This document shows positions 53,657-61,260 of a stretch of DNA of 64,000 bases, piece after piece; the stretch's first letter is position 1, and every line of letters starts with the position of its first letter. The notes beneath the pieces are model-generated. The model made no database searches. It saw only the letters and a program-made list of their open reading frames with translations, and was not told the origin of the DNA. The DNA is from Bacillota bacterium (lineage in GTDB: Bacteria; Bacillota; Clostridia; Christensenellales; CAG-138), in contig JAEWUO010000012.1 in the NCBI GenBank assembly GCA_023459335.1, positions 15,738 to 79,737 on the forward strand. The letters run 5' to 3'. A program made the translations under genes and the position numbers.

Positions 53657-54817
53657 ATGATAGTTAACTTTTATTTAGATGCTTATGAAGATAGCTCAGA
53701 TGACCTCTATATTCGGATTTTTGATGGTGAAGATATTAATTTATTAATAAATGAATTTTTATCGTTTAATAAAAATTACATCTCACAATTTAAATACTCA
53801 TTGAAGCGATGCTTAGAAGCACATGGTAGTGTTGTTGTTAAAATTAGTGTGAGTATTGATGGTGATGATATAGTAATGTATCATCCGGATTATAATTTAG
53901 GAAAATTATTGTCAATTGATAATTTTCAATCATTTTTAGAAGTAATTGATAATCATTCTCATTCTAGAGCATTTAGTAGTAGAAAATCAAAAATTATAGA
54001 AATGTTATTAAATGGCTCACTATCTGAATATTATTTTGTCCCAGAGGAGCAAGAAAAAGAAAAAGAATTTACAGAAAAAAAAGAAGAAAAAATTAATAAT
54101 AATAATGAAAGAGGTAGTGTTATGAAAACTAATAATTTATTTGGAAATATAATAGGAAAATTAAAATTTGGAAAAATTCAAACGGATGAAATTGCCTATT
54201 CTATGCAAGGAATAGCATATAAAACGAAAGATGGAGATTATGTCTGTTATAATACCGAAACAGAAGAGTTATTAAACGTAAGTCAAATGATATTCAATAT
54301 GCCGATTGTAGTTATGCCGTTATCAAAGAAAGACCTAAAAGTTGGCGATATAATTCAACACAATAATCAATTCGTAATTGTTAAAGAAATTTCGGATAAG
54401 GATAAAGGTATAAAAATTATCAAGCCAAATGAACAAGAAACAGCGGTAATAATTCCAATGAAGTCAATATTTGGTTTTGATTTCTACTCCAAAGTTATAA
54501 ATATTTTTGAGAATGTTTCAATAGAGGCCGACCAAAATAATCCATTTGGAAATATGTTGCCACTATTAATGATGGGTAATAAGGAAAATAATGATTCACT
54601 ATTGCCAATAATGATGATGATGAATAATGGTAATAAAGATATTAATTCGATGTTACCGCTATTAATGATGAGCGATAAGGAAAATACAGATTCATTACTA
54701 CCAATGATGATGATGATGAACAATAATAAAGATATGAATTCGATGTTACCATTATTAATGATGGGTGGAGAAAAAGATATGACCTCAATATTAATGATGA
54801 TGATGTTAAATAAGTAG
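53657..54817 (+). CDS. Two-part protein with a methionine-rich C-terminal repeat
   Basis: 386 aa. The N-terminal ~150 residues are unrelated to the rest. From an internal ATG at 54121, itself behind AAAGAGGTAG, the sequence (SMQGIAYKTKDGDYVCYNTETEELL...DLKVGDIIQHNNQFVIVKEI...KSIFGFDFYSKVINIFENV) resembles a widespread ~230-aa phage family that starts there, so two products may be made. The C-terminus (~300-386) alternates MLPLLMMG with charged linkers and runs such as MMMMM. Function unknown. Confidence 0.6.
   Translation: MIVNFYLDAYEDSSDDLYIRIFDGEDINLLINEFLSFNKNYISQFKYSLKRCLEAHGSVVVKISVSIDGDDIVMYHPDYNLGKLLSIDNFQSFLEVIDNHSHSRAFSSRKSKIIEMLLNGSLSEYYFVPEEQEKEKEFTEKKEEKINNNNERGSVMKTNNLFGNIIGKLKFGKIQTDEIAYSMQGIAYKTKDGDYVCYNTETEELLNVSQMIFNMPIVVMPLSKKDLKVGDIIQHNNQFVIVKEISDKDKGIKIIKPNEQETAVIIPMKSIFGFDFYSKVINIFENVSIEADQNNPFGNMLPLLMMGNKENNDSLLPIMMMMNNGNKDINSMLPLLMMSDKENTDSLLPMMMMMNNNKDMNSMLPLLMMGGEKDMTSILMMMMLNK
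54121..54817 (+). CDS. Possible internal product of the Met-rich gene
   Basis: In-frame ATG 54121 has its own ribosome binding site and coincides with the start expected from family members. It could give a ~231-aa protein beside the 386-aa form. Confidence 0.4.
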
Positions 54818-54825
54818 AATTTATT

Positions 54826-54860
54826 GAAGTTCCACTAACGCTATAAGCTAGTGGAACTTC
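54826..54860 (+). terminator. Stem-loop after the Met-rich gene
   Basis: GAAGTTCCACTA (54826-54837) pairs with TAGTGGAACTTC (54849-54860). Only a weak A/T stretch follows. Confidence 0.7.
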
Positions 54861-54879
54861 ATAAATATAAAGGAGAATT

Positions 54880-55046
54880 ATGAATAATAAATAAAAATCA
54901 TCTAATACAACAGAGTTAAACACAGTTCCTTTTAATGTTATTAACTACATAGAGTTTAAAAATATTAAGGGTTCCTAAAGAAAGAAAGAGATTTAGAAAA
55001 AGGTGAGGACATTTGTGTATTGACACCAAAAGGTTGGAAAAATTAA
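54880..55046 (+). pseudogene. Decayed small gene
   Basis: AAAGGAG is followed by ATG AAT AAT AAA TAA; the same frame continues SSNTTELNTVPFNVINYIEF and stops again, while another frame provides DLEKGEDICVLTPKGWKN to 55046. An early stop and a frameshift have probably destroyed a gene of ~55 codons. Protein-like composition is the only support. Confidence 0.45.
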
Positions 55047-55109
55047 TAATAGTTCCAAATGAGTTATAATAAACATAACAATTAATAAAACGAAAGGGTG
55101 TACTTAAAG

Positions 55110-55826
55110 ATGATTAAAAATATTTATGCAAAAGAATTAGAGATATATGTGCCATGCCATAGTAGGGAAGATTTAATCATAATAAAGGAGATTATAGATT
55201 GCCGACATACGGTTCGTATGGAAGAAATTGAGAGATTGGATTATTGGATATTTGAAAATCAAAATAAAGAGTGTTTTGTAAAAATATCCAATATAAAAGA
55301 TCTTACTCCAAATAAAGCAGAAAATAAAGTAATAGGTCGTGGTATATTTATAGATATATTGCCGCTATCTTTGGATATTGTTTCTAATGCAGTAAAAACA
55401 AAATTCGTAATTGATGATTTTAAAGAGCACTGCAACACAGAATCTATGTTTGAAAAGACTAGAGAGTTGGTAAAAATTTTATCTAGGGGATTTTATCTTC
55501 AAGAGCAGAATAAATTCTCAACATATAATGAATTAAAGGACCTAAAAGAGCAATTAAAGTTACATATTTCTGTTCAAGAAAGACAAAATTATTCTCTTCT
55601 TCAAAAAATAGAGAAAATAGAGGAGTCTTTAAAACCAGAGCAAAAGAAAGAAGATGAAGAAAAGAAATTAGATAGATATAAACCTATTTATAAAGGATAC
55701 AATAAAGATGGATGTGATTACGAATGCCCAGTCTGCAAAGGAAGTCTCAATATATATCAATTCTTCAACTCAAAGAAGTTGGACTATTGTTGTCCATACT
55801 GTGAAACATTATTTGTTCCAGATTAA
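55110..55826 (+). CDS. Protein with a C-terminal double zinc ribbon
   Basis: 238 aa from ATG 55110. The last 40 residues hold CPVCKGSLNIYQF...LDYCCPYCETLF, a two-CxxC zinc ribbon preceded by a coiled coil (~145-190, LKEQLKLHISVQERQNYSLLQKIEKIEE). The N-terminal ~140 residues are alpha/beta. Zinc ribbons of this type bind nucleic acid or protein. No family recognised. No class A/B promoter lies right upstream; a TATAAT at 55065 lacks a good -35. Confidence 0.6.
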   Translation: MIKNIYAKELEIYVPCHSREDLIIIKEIIDCRHTVRMEEIERLDYWIFENQNKECFVKISNIKDLTPNKAENKVIGRGIFIDILPLSLDIVSNAVKTKFVIDDFKEHCNTESMFEKTRELVKILSRGFYLQEQNKFSTYNELKDLKEQLKLHISVQERQNYSLLQKIEKIEESLKPEQKKEDEEKKLDRYKPIYKGYNKDGCDYECPVCKGSLNIYQFFNSKKLDYCCPYCETLFVPD

Positions 55827-55838
55827 TAATATAATAGT

Positions 55839-55880
55839 GCGGCGGCTTATATATCGAACCTAAGGGTTATATTAAGTCGC
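55839..55880 (+). repeat. Hairpin module copy 6
   Basis: GCGGCTTA (55842-55849) pairs with TAAGTCGC (55873-55880); loop TATATCGAACCTAAGGG. Confidence 0.85.
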
Positions 55881-55888
55881 TGTAGTTA

Positions 55889-55917
55889 TTGATTTCTATT
55901 GCTTTCTATGGTATAAT
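55889..55917 (+). promoter_or_regulatory. Class B promoter
   Basis: TTGATT (55889), 17-bp spacer, TATAAT (55912-55917); nearly identical to the promoter at 53054, with an extra AAAGAAAG in the leader. Confidence 0.8.
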
Positions 55918-55964
55918 TATTATAGAAAGTAAAAAAGAAAGAAAGAAAGAAGGGTTTTCTAAAG

Positions 55965-56324
55965 ATGGTTAATATTAAAGGAGTAGAGGTTATAGAAACA
56001 ATTAAGCAGAGTAGTGGCGACAATATCGTTAAACTTATAATTACGCTGACTTTAATTTTTCTTTTTGTCAATCTTATAGGTATTGTCTTTGGGTGTCTTA
56101 TTGAAATGCCAAAAACAGGTCTTATTACAGGTTTTATAATGTCATTTGTATTTATAATTCCGATAGCATTAATTAGTTTGCCTAAATTAAAAAGTGAGGA
56201 TATAATTCAATATAAGGTATTATTAACTGATGAAGTAAATATGGAAGAATTTCTAGCGAAATTTGAAATAATTCAACAAGAGGGGAGAACATTAACAATT
56301 GAACCTGTTAATGAGAGTGAATAA
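55965..56324 (+). CDS. Two-helix membrane protein
   Basis: 119 aa. Two membrane helices (IVKLIITLTLIFLFVNLIGIVFG; LITGFIMSFVFIIPIALISL) sit in the middle, flanked by a short polar start and a ~40-residue C-terminal domain (YKVLLTDEVNMEEFLAKFEIIQQEGRTLTIEP) of a type common in small phage proteins. Function unknown. Confidence 0.6.
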   Translation: MVNIKGVEVIETIKQSSGDNIVKLIITLTLIFLFVNLIGIVFGCLIEMPKTGLITGFIMSFVFIIPIALISLPKLKSEDIIQYKVLLTDEVNMEEFLAKFEIIQQEGRTLTIEPVNESE

Positions 56325-56326
56325 TC

Positions 56327-56488
56327 ATGATTAAAGAAAAATACGGAATATATGATGATGATGGAAATAGATATGGAAAAATATTTGATAATTACGAAGA
56401 TGCCGAATGGTATATGAAGGAGCATCAAAATATTGGTTTAATTCCTGAGGATTGTGGTGTAGAAGAGTACTATGATGAAAGTAAATAA
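56327..56488 (+). CDS. 53-aa acidic protein
   Basis: ATG 56327 lies 2 nt after the previous stop (TAATCATG). Sequence IKEKYGIYDDDGNRYGKIFDNYEDAEWYMKEH resembles small phage proteins that repeat an YxIxDxDGNxYGxxFxxxEDA pattern. Coupled translation and protein-like composition support it. Confidence 0.6.
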   Translation: MIKEKYGIYDDDGNRYGKIFDNYEDAEWYMKEHQNIGLIPEDCGVEEYYDESK

Positions 56489-56536
56489 TTAATAACTTAA
56501 TTCTTAATTAACTAGAAGATATGAGGGAGAAAGAAA

Positions 56537-56947
56537 ATGATTTATACAACTTATTTTGCAAAATTAAAAAAATTACCTAAAAATGTTATACCTATATCAA
56601 TTTGTGCTAAAGCTCCAAGTTGGTATAGTGGGGCAGAGTATAAGCAACTCGCCCCAACATACGAACTTCTTATGAGATGGAAGGAAACACACGATAAAGA
56701 TTATTACACCAAATGTTTTACATCAGAAATTCTAGGTCGAAAAGATGCTGTTAATGTAATAAGAGAATTACAGGCTCTTCTTCCATTTGAAGTTATAGAA
56801 GTTATAAATTATCCAATCTGTTTTAGCAAGGATTATCATATCGTGTTGGTTTGTTATGAGAAGTCTAGTGATTTTTGCCATAGACACTTAGTTTCTGAGT
56901 GGCTTAAAGAAAAAGGAATAAAGTGTAGTGAATATAATTTCAATTAA
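56537..56947 (+). CDS. DUF488-family protein
   Basis: 136 aa, ATG behind GAGGGAGAAAG. MIYTTYFAKLKKLPKN at the start, an ICAKAPSWY segment and the C-terminal CYEKSSDFCHRHLVSEWL are DUF488 hallmarks (conserved Cys, CHRH). The family is widespread, and its biochemical role is not established; the Cys-His motif suggests metal or phosphate chemistry. Confidence 0.82.
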   Translation: MIYTTYFAKLKKLPKNVIPISICAKAPSWYSGAEYKQLAPTYELLMRWKETHDKDYYTKCFTSEILGRKDAVNVIRELQALLPFEVIEVINYPICFSKDYHIVLVCYEKSSDFCHRHLVSEWLKEKGIKCSEYNFN

Positions 56948-56958
56948 AGAGGAGAAAA

Positions 56959-57222
56959 ATGATGATAAGTGCTGAAGAAGTAAGAAAAAAAGCTCGTGAG
57001 TTTATCAAAACTCAAACAGAAATGCAACTAAAAAGAGAAGAAATGCAGCTAAACAAAATCCAAGAAGAAATAATGAAAACTATAGAGAGAGATTCTACCA
57101 TAACAACTATATTAACAACGGATTTATATAAAAATAATTTAGAGAAACTTGAAGAATTAGGTTTCTCTTGTAAGGAAAAAGATAACCTTTTAGACTGTAT
57201 TGGCTATCAAATTTCTTGGTAA
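56959..57222 (+). CDS. Small coiled-coil phage protein
   Basis: 87 aa, ATGATG start behind AGAGGAG. SAEEVRKKAREFIKTQ...QLKREEMQLNKIQEEIMKTI is a coiled coil, then LEKLEELGFSC and YQISW as a small C-terminal unit. Similar short proteins are common in Firmicute phages. It overlaps the next gene by 7 nt. Confidence 0.62.
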   Translation: MMISAEEVRKKAREFIKTQTEMQLKREEMQLNKIQEEIMKTIERDSTITTILTTDLYKNNLEKLEELGFSCKEKDNLLDCIGYQISW

Positions 57223-57521
57223 ATAAATTAATACATAATGAAAGTGGTGATATTATTAGTAAAGATGTAAATTTTGAAGGTAAGATTGCTTTATGTGGTC
57301 GCCCTTCTACTATATTAACTACTTTAAAAGAGCATTTGGAAAACTATTCACAAGTCCAAGATATTAAGACTCTTAATCTAGAAGGGTTGAACTCTGTTTC
57401 TTATAATTCAGAAAGTATGGAGACTGAATGTATTTTTCGTAAAAAGAAACTTTTACAAAACTTTACCAAAGAAAAAAGGAAAAAGAAGTTAGCAAGGAAA
57501 ATGCGGAGGAAGGGGTGTTAA
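57216..57521 (+). CDS. Small basic protein of unknown function
   Basis: 101 aa from TTG 57216 within the end of the previous gene. The middle (EGKIALCGRPSTILTTLKEHLENY) is alpha/beta, the C-terminus very basic (KEKRKKKLARKMRRKGC), suggesting nucleic-acid contact. The start is uncertain because no ribosome binding site lies at the right distance. Confidence 0.5.
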   Translation: MVNKLIHNESGDIISKDVNFEGKIALCGRPSTILTTLKEHLENYSQVQDIKTLNLEGLNSVSYNSESMETECIFRKKKLLQNFTKEKRKKKLARKMRRKGC

Positions 57522-57787
57522 ACATTTTTACTCATATAGATGAAATTCTATTATTTGAATTTGTGATAGGCATTACTGAACATTTTAATTGCCTAGTGGT
57601 TTTAGATTGGAAGGAGTTAATGATTGAATTGGATTTCAAGAATTTCTCCATAATGATATCTTTTGAATCAATAAATAAAATTTATTTAGAAAAAAACAAT
57701 AAATTGGAACTTTTTGAATCAATAATTGACATTATAAAAACAGAATTTATTAAAAAAACAAACCTTTTTAGTGCCCAAGCTCAATAA
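57515..57787 (+). CDS. Small protein of unknown function
   Basis: 90 aa, GTG start behind GGAGGAAGG, overlapping the previous gene by 7 nt. Alternating hydrophobic strands and helices; no motif recognised. Last gene of a coupled four-gene run from 56537. Confidence 0.52.
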   Translation: MLNIFTHIDEILLFEFVIGITEHFNCLVVLDWKELMIELDFKNFSIMISFESINKIYLEKNNKLELFESIIDIIKTEFIKKTNLFSAQAQ

Positions 57788-57837
57788 TTAAAATGTATTG
57801 TGCAAATATGTAACTCTAATTGTGTTTTAGATAAAGT

Positions 57838-57882
57838 GCGGCGGCTTATATATCGTACCTAAGGGTAATATTAAGTCGCCGT
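57838..57882 (+). repeat. Hairpin module copy 7
   Basis: GGCGGCTTA (57840-57848) pairs with TAAGTCGCC (57872-57880); loop TATATCGTACCTAAGGG. This copy, the following promoter and the leader match copy 9 almost perfectly. Confidence 0.88.
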
Positions 57883-57887
57883 AGTTA

Positions 57888-57916
57888 TTGATTCTTATTA
57901 ATAGTTATAGTATAAT
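57888..57916 (+). promoter_or_regulatory. Class B promoter, paralog 1
   Basis: TTGATT (57888), 17-bp spacer, TATAAT (57911-57916), class B tail and AAAGAAAGAAG leader. Confidence 0.8.
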
Positions 57917-57950
57917 AAATATAGAAAGTAAAAAAGAAAGAAGAGTGTTT

Positions 57951-58322
57951 ATGTATATTAACAAAAGTAGTGTTAAAGCGGGCAATGAAAAACTAAAAAG
58001 CAACAATAAATTTATAATCTCCGTAACTGGAAGAATGAACAACGGAAATTATATATCAACTTTTGATGTGCTCAATAAAGAACAAGGTATTAAAGCAATT
58101 GAGGAGTTATGCAAATTACATGAATGGCAGCTTGCCTCTCAAGATGAAAATGGAGAGATTCCAAATTTCAACTTATGTCCTGTAAACTTTGAGTTTTTAG
58201 AGATACCGTATAACGAGTTTGGGGATTATTGCCATAAGATAGTTGACTCTAGTGTTTATAGGATTGATGAAGATGGGAAAATCTATAGTGTTGAGATAGG
58301 CGAGGTTTTTGATGAAGATTAA
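57951..58322 (+). CDS. MYINK-family protein, paralog 1 of 3
   Basis: 123 aa from ATG 57951 behind AAAGAAGAG. Paralogs at 59270 and 59832 share MYINKxxxK, FIISVTG, GIKAIEELCKLHEW, EIPNF, LEIP-NEF-DYCH and a YRIDEDGKIYS C-terminus. Fold appears alpha/beta; function unknown. Each paralog is preceded by its own hairpin module and class B promoter, so the whole cassette has been duplicated. Confidence 0.65.
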   Translation: MYINKSSVKAGNEKLKSNNKFIISVTGRMNNGNYISTFDVLNKEQGIKAIEELCKLHEWQLASQDENGEIPNFNLCPVNFEFLEIPYNEFGDYCHKIVDSSVYRIDEDGKIYSVEIGEVFDED

Positions 58323-58348
58323 GTAGCGTAGCTTAAATGAGATAAGGT

Positions 58349-58401
58349 GCGGCGGCGGCGGCGGCTTATATATCGTACCTAAGGTTAATGTTAAATAGCT
58401 G
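58349..58401 (+). repeat. Hairpin module copy 8 (expanded GCG run)
   Basis: The left arm is expanded to six GCG/GGC triplets, and the right arm is degraded (TTAAATAGCTG), so pairing is weaker; the loop TATATCGTACCTAAGG is kept. Confidence 0.75.
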
Positions 58402-58407
58402 TAATTA

Positions 58408-58436
58408 TTGATTTTGATTACTTTCTATGGTATAAT
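58408..58436 (+). promoter_or_regulatory. Class B promoter for the YopX-like gene
   Basis: TTGATT (58408), 17-bp spacer, TATAAT (58431-58436). Confidence 0.8.
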
Positions 58437-58472
58437 TATTATAGAAAATAGAAGAAAGAAGGTAGATTTAAA

Positions 58473-58931
58473 ATGGAATTTAAAGTAAATCCTAAAAAGA
58501 TTTGTTTCAAAGCTTTTGCAATAATGGCAAATGGAGAAGAAGAAATTAAAATTAATAATAAGGAACATTATGGAAAATGGATAAAAGGAGATTTATCACA
58601 TTATTTGGAGTATTACTATATTGAAAATTATATAATAATACCAGAAACACTAGGGCAATTCACAGGATATACTCTTGTAGATGGAAGTAAAATATTTGAA
58701 AATGACATTATTAAAATTACACTACATACAGGAAAGGAGGCTTATTATTTAGTATGGTTTGATAGAGAAGGTTGTGAAACTATTGTAATCAATATTGAAG
58801 ATGTTAAATTTGATGGGATTAATTTTAATCCTATAGGGTGTACTTCATATACTATTGGAGATTTTCATATAATGTTATCAGATGTTTATGGAATGGTTAA
58901 AAAAATCTCAAGTGACTGGAAATTTATTTGA
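58473..58931 (+). CDS. YopX-like phage protein
   Basis: 152 aa. ICFKAFAIMANGEEEI, IIPETLGQFTGYTLVDGSKIFENDIIKI and YLVWFDREGC match the YopX family found in many Gram-positive phages (PETVGQxTGLxDxxGxxIxEGDIV). The role is unknown; the fold is beta-rich and the family often sits in early or replication regions. Inserted between two copies of the MYINK paralog cassette. Confidence 0.78.
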   Translation: MEFKVNPKKICFKAFAIMANGEEEIKINNKEHYGKWIKGDLSHYLEYYYIENYIIIPETLGQFTGYTLVDGSKIFENDIIKITLHTGKEAYYLVWFDREGCETIVINIEDVKFDGINFNPIGCTSYTIGDFHIMLSDVYGMVKKISSDWKFI

Positions 58932-59155
58932 TTTAAATAGTTTTTATAATCAAGAAAAATACGAAATAAGCTAACAATTAAAAATAGATTATTTTTAAAG
59001 AAATTAAAGTAGGAATCCACTAGGTCTTTAGCTTAGTAGTAGTTCACAAAACACTTGACATTGAACTTTTACTATACTATAGTAAGTATAATAAAAAGCT
59101 TTTTAATATGAGAATTTATAGTTAGCTAATAAAAAGAATTGAATATCCGTTGATT
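58932..59155. other. Gene-free spacer
   Basis: About 220 bp without a gene or convincing promoter: a TTGACA near 59055 is only 12 bp from a TATACT. A short inverted pair TATACTATAGTA is the only local structure seen. Confidence 0.5.
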
Positions 59156-59198
59156 GCGGCCGCCTATATATCGTACCTAAGGGTAATATTAAGTCGCC
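59156..59198 (+). repeat. Hairpin module copy 9 (GCGGCCGC variant)
   Basis: The left arm reads GCGGCCGCCTA instead of GCGGCGGCTTA, so the usual stem is weakened, while the loop TATATCGTACCTAAGGG and right arm TAAGTCGCC are identical to copy 7. Confidence 0.8.
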
Positions 59199-59205
59199 GT
59201 AGTTA

Positions 59206-59234
59206 TTGATTCTTATTAATAGTTATAGTATAAT
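59206..59234 (+). promoter_or_regulatory. Class B promoter, paralog 2
   Basis: TTGATT (59206), 17-bp spacer, TATAAT (59229-59234); sequence matches the paralog 1 promoter. Confidence 0.8.
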
Positions 59235-59269
59235 AAATATAGAAAGTAAAAAAGAAAGAAGAGTGTTAT

Positions 59270-59638
59270 ATGTATATTAATAAATGTGGTGTTAAAGTTC
59301 GTAACGAAGAAGCTATAAAAGGCGAAGTTAAGTTTATAATATCTTTAACTGGCAATATAAATAATAGAGTCTACTCATCAACTTTGCAACTCCTCAATGA
59401 GGAAGATGGTATTAAAGCTATAGAGGAATTATATAAACTTGGCGAGTGGAGTTTTGATCTTCAGAAGAAAATAAAAGAAATTCCAAATCTTTTCTTCTGT
59501 CGTATAGATTTTAAATCGTTGGAAATACCACGCAATGAATTTAGTGGCTATTGTAATACAATAACCGACATAAATATATATAAAATTGATTCATATGGAA
59601 AAATCTACACAATCACTAGACAAAGCCGAAGAAGATAA
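59270..59638 (+). CDS. MYINK-family protein, paralog 2 of 3
   Basis: 122 aa, more diverged than the other two: FIISLTGNINNRVYSSTLQLLNEEDGIKAIEELYKLGEWSF, then LEIPRNEFSGYCNTITDINIYKID, with a basic C-terminus (TRQSRRR) replacing the acidic one. Function unknown. Confidence 0.65.
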   Translation: MYINKCGVKVRNEEAIKGEVKFIISLTGNINNRVYSSTLQLLNEEDGIKAIEELYKLGEWSFDLQKKIKEIPNLFFCRIDFKSLEIPRNEFSGYCNTITDINIYKIDSYGKIYTITRQSRRR

Positions 59639-59707
59639 TTAAGTTATATAAGAAAATTGTTTTCAAGAGGTAATGAATTTTTAATAGTTTAGATACAGTG
59701 GAAAAAT

Positions 59708-59752
59708 GCGGCGGCGGCTTATATATCGAATCTAAGGTTACTATTAAGTCGC
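59708..59752 (+). repeat. Hairpin module copy 10
   Basis: GCGGCGGCGGCTTA pairs with TTAAGTCGC; loop TATATCGAATCTAAGG. Confidence 0.83.
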
Positions 59753-59760
59753 TGAAGTTA

Positions 59761-59789
59761 TTGATTTTGATCGGGTTATATGATATAAT
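59761..59789 (+). promoter_or_regulatory. Class B promoter, paralog 3
   Basis: TTGATT (59761), 17-bp spacer, TATAAT (59784-59789), AAATATAGAAAAAAATT tail. Confidence 0.78.
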
Positions 59790-59831
59790 AAATATAGAAA
59801 AAAATTAAAAATTAAGAAAGAAGAGTGTTAT

Positions 59832-60212
59832 ATGTATATTAATAAATTTAGCCTTAAAACTTGTAGTGAAAAATTGATGAGTGGTGATACCAGTTTTATA
59901 ATCTCTTTAACTGGTGATATGAATGATGGAGATTATACATCAACGTTCCAATTGATAGATAAAGAAGATGGAATTAAAGCCATAGAAGAATTATGTATGT
60001 TGCACGAGTGGGAACTTACCTCCCAAGATGAAAGTGGAAGAATTCCAAATTTTAACTCATGTCCAATAAAGTTTAAATTTTTAGAGATACCACGCAATGA
60101 AACTAATGACTACTGTCATACAATAACAGATTCAAATGTATATAGAATTGATGAAGATGGGAAAATATATAGTGTTGAGATAGGCGAGGATTTTGATGAG
60201 GATGAGGATTAA
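59832..60212 (+). CDS. MYINK-family protein, paralog 3 of 3
   Basis: 126 aa. FIISLTGDMNDGDYTSTFQLIDKEDGIKAIEELCMLHEWELTSQDESGRIPNF and the C-terminal YRIDEDGKIYSVEIGEDFDEDED make it the closest relative of paralog 1. Function unknown. Confidence 0.65.
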   Translation: MYINKFSLKTCSEKLMSGDTSFIISLTGDMNDGDYTSTFQLIDKEDGIKAIEELCMLHEWELTSQDESGRIPNFNSCPIKFKFLEIPRNETNDYCHTITDSNVYRIDEDGKIYSVEIGEDFDEDED

Positions 60213-60233
60213 GTAGTTTAGATGAGATAAAGT

Positions 60234-60282
60234 GCGGCGGCGGCGGCTATATATCGAACCTAAGGTTAATATTAAATTACCG
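60234..60282 (+). repeat. Hairpin module copy 11
   Basis: GCGGCGGCGGCGGCTA with loop TATATCGAACCTAAGG and a degraded right arm (TTAAATTACCG). Confidence 0.78.
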
Positions 60283-60288
60283 TTTCTA

Positions 60289-60317
60289 CTGATTTTAATT
60301 GCTTTCTATGATATAAT
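60289..60317 (+). promoter_or_regulatory. Class B promoter (CTGATT)
   Basis: CTGATT (60289), 17-bp spacer, TATAAT (60312-60317), complete class B tail. Confidence 0.75.
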
Positions 60318-60355
60318 TATTATAGAAAGTAAAAAAGAAAGAAGGTAGTTTTAAA

Positions 60356-60618
60356 ATGTTGATGGAAAATAAAAAACATTGTTGGGAATTAAATTCTAAG
60401 GGGGGGGTGTTAATGAGTTTGCCTTCTCAGAGGGGTATCATAACGGTCCTGTTTGTGTTAAATGTAACCAACACTTCTGTATACACTGCGAAGGAAAGGC
60501 TATGGATAAAGACTGTGATGTAATTGATTATTTCTGTTCTACGTGTAGATATGTTGTAGCGGAGAAGAATGAGTTTTGTCCAGAATGTGGCGTTAATCAC
60601 GTAGAAGGGGGAGTATAA
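60356..60618 (+). pseudogene. Zinc-ribbon protein frameshifted in a G8 tract
   Basis: ATG 60356 (behind AAAGAAGG) gives MLMENKKHCWELNSKGG and enters a run of eight G (60400-60407). In this frame the product turns non-protein-like, but the neighbouring frame gives VNEFAFSEGYHNGPVCVKCNQHFCIHC...CSTCRYVV...FCPECGVNHVEGGV to TAA 60618, with four CxxC pairs. Nine or six G would fuse both into one ~87-aa zinc protein. A G8 run is exceptional in this AT-rich DNA and could be phase-variable, mutated or a sequencing error. Confidence 0.65.
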
Positions 60619-60619
60619 A

Positions 60620-60844
60620 ATGGACGATAAAATTTTAAAGATAATTGAAAAATATTATCAACTTAGAGCGTTTGTAATAGAAAATTATGATAAAAAGAAT
60701 TCAGATTTAATGCCAGAAGATACTGATGATAGTGCTGAGGCTTTCGACCGTGGCTATCTTTGCGGTCTATCTAATGCGGCGGAAATAATAGGTAATGTTT
60801 TAGAGATGGAATTCAAAACAAATGATTTTTCAGAATTAATATAA
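60620..60844 (+). CDS. Small acidic helical protein
   Basis: 74 aa, ATG 2 nt after the previous stop, behind AGGGGGAG. DDKILKIIEKYYQLRAFVI...DSAEAFDRGYLCGLSNAAEIIG is helical; similar short proteins are found in other phages, but I cannot name a family. Last gene before the gene-free region. Confidence 0.6.
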   Translation: MDDKILKIIEKYYQLRAFVIENYDKKNSDLMPEDTDDSAEAFDRGYLCGLSNAAEIIGNVLEMEFKTNDFSELI

Positions 60845-60901
60845 AATATAACTAAATATCAACATAAATTACAATATTGGTTCAATTTACAGATTAAATC
60901 T

Positions 60902-60939
60902 AAAAGTAAAGATAATTTAATTTATCTTTACTTTTTTTT
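60902..60939 (+). terminator. Strong terminator at the end of the gene block
   Basis: AAAAGTAAAGATAA (60902-60915) pairs perfectly with TTATCTTTACTTTT (60922-60935), followed by TTTT. Confidence 0.9.
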
Positions 60940-61260
60940 ATGTAAAGTTCTTGTGGTCTACAAAATTTCTATAAATTATCTGCTCCAAAGATACCCTATC
61001 CAAAAAAGGGTCAAATAAATTTGCGAGTTTTTTTTCAATATCGCATTTTATCCTTAGTGTTAAGTGTGGGAGATTTATTAAAAATTTTTACCTTATTGAG
61101 TTTTTATCGGGGTGGTGGAAAAGTTGACCTATCCGATAAATTTTTTATACGGTTCATATTTTATGTTTTCTATAGAAATTTTAAGCACGCCAGCTATATA
61201 TTTGTAATTTTCCAACAAATATTTTTTTTCAATAAAATCGTGTGCTCTTCGCTACCCTTT

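Noticed and set aside
59055..59078. Promoter TTGACA...TATACT in the spacer before MYINK paralog 2
   Set aside because: Spacer of only 12 bp, while all other promoters here have 17 bp.
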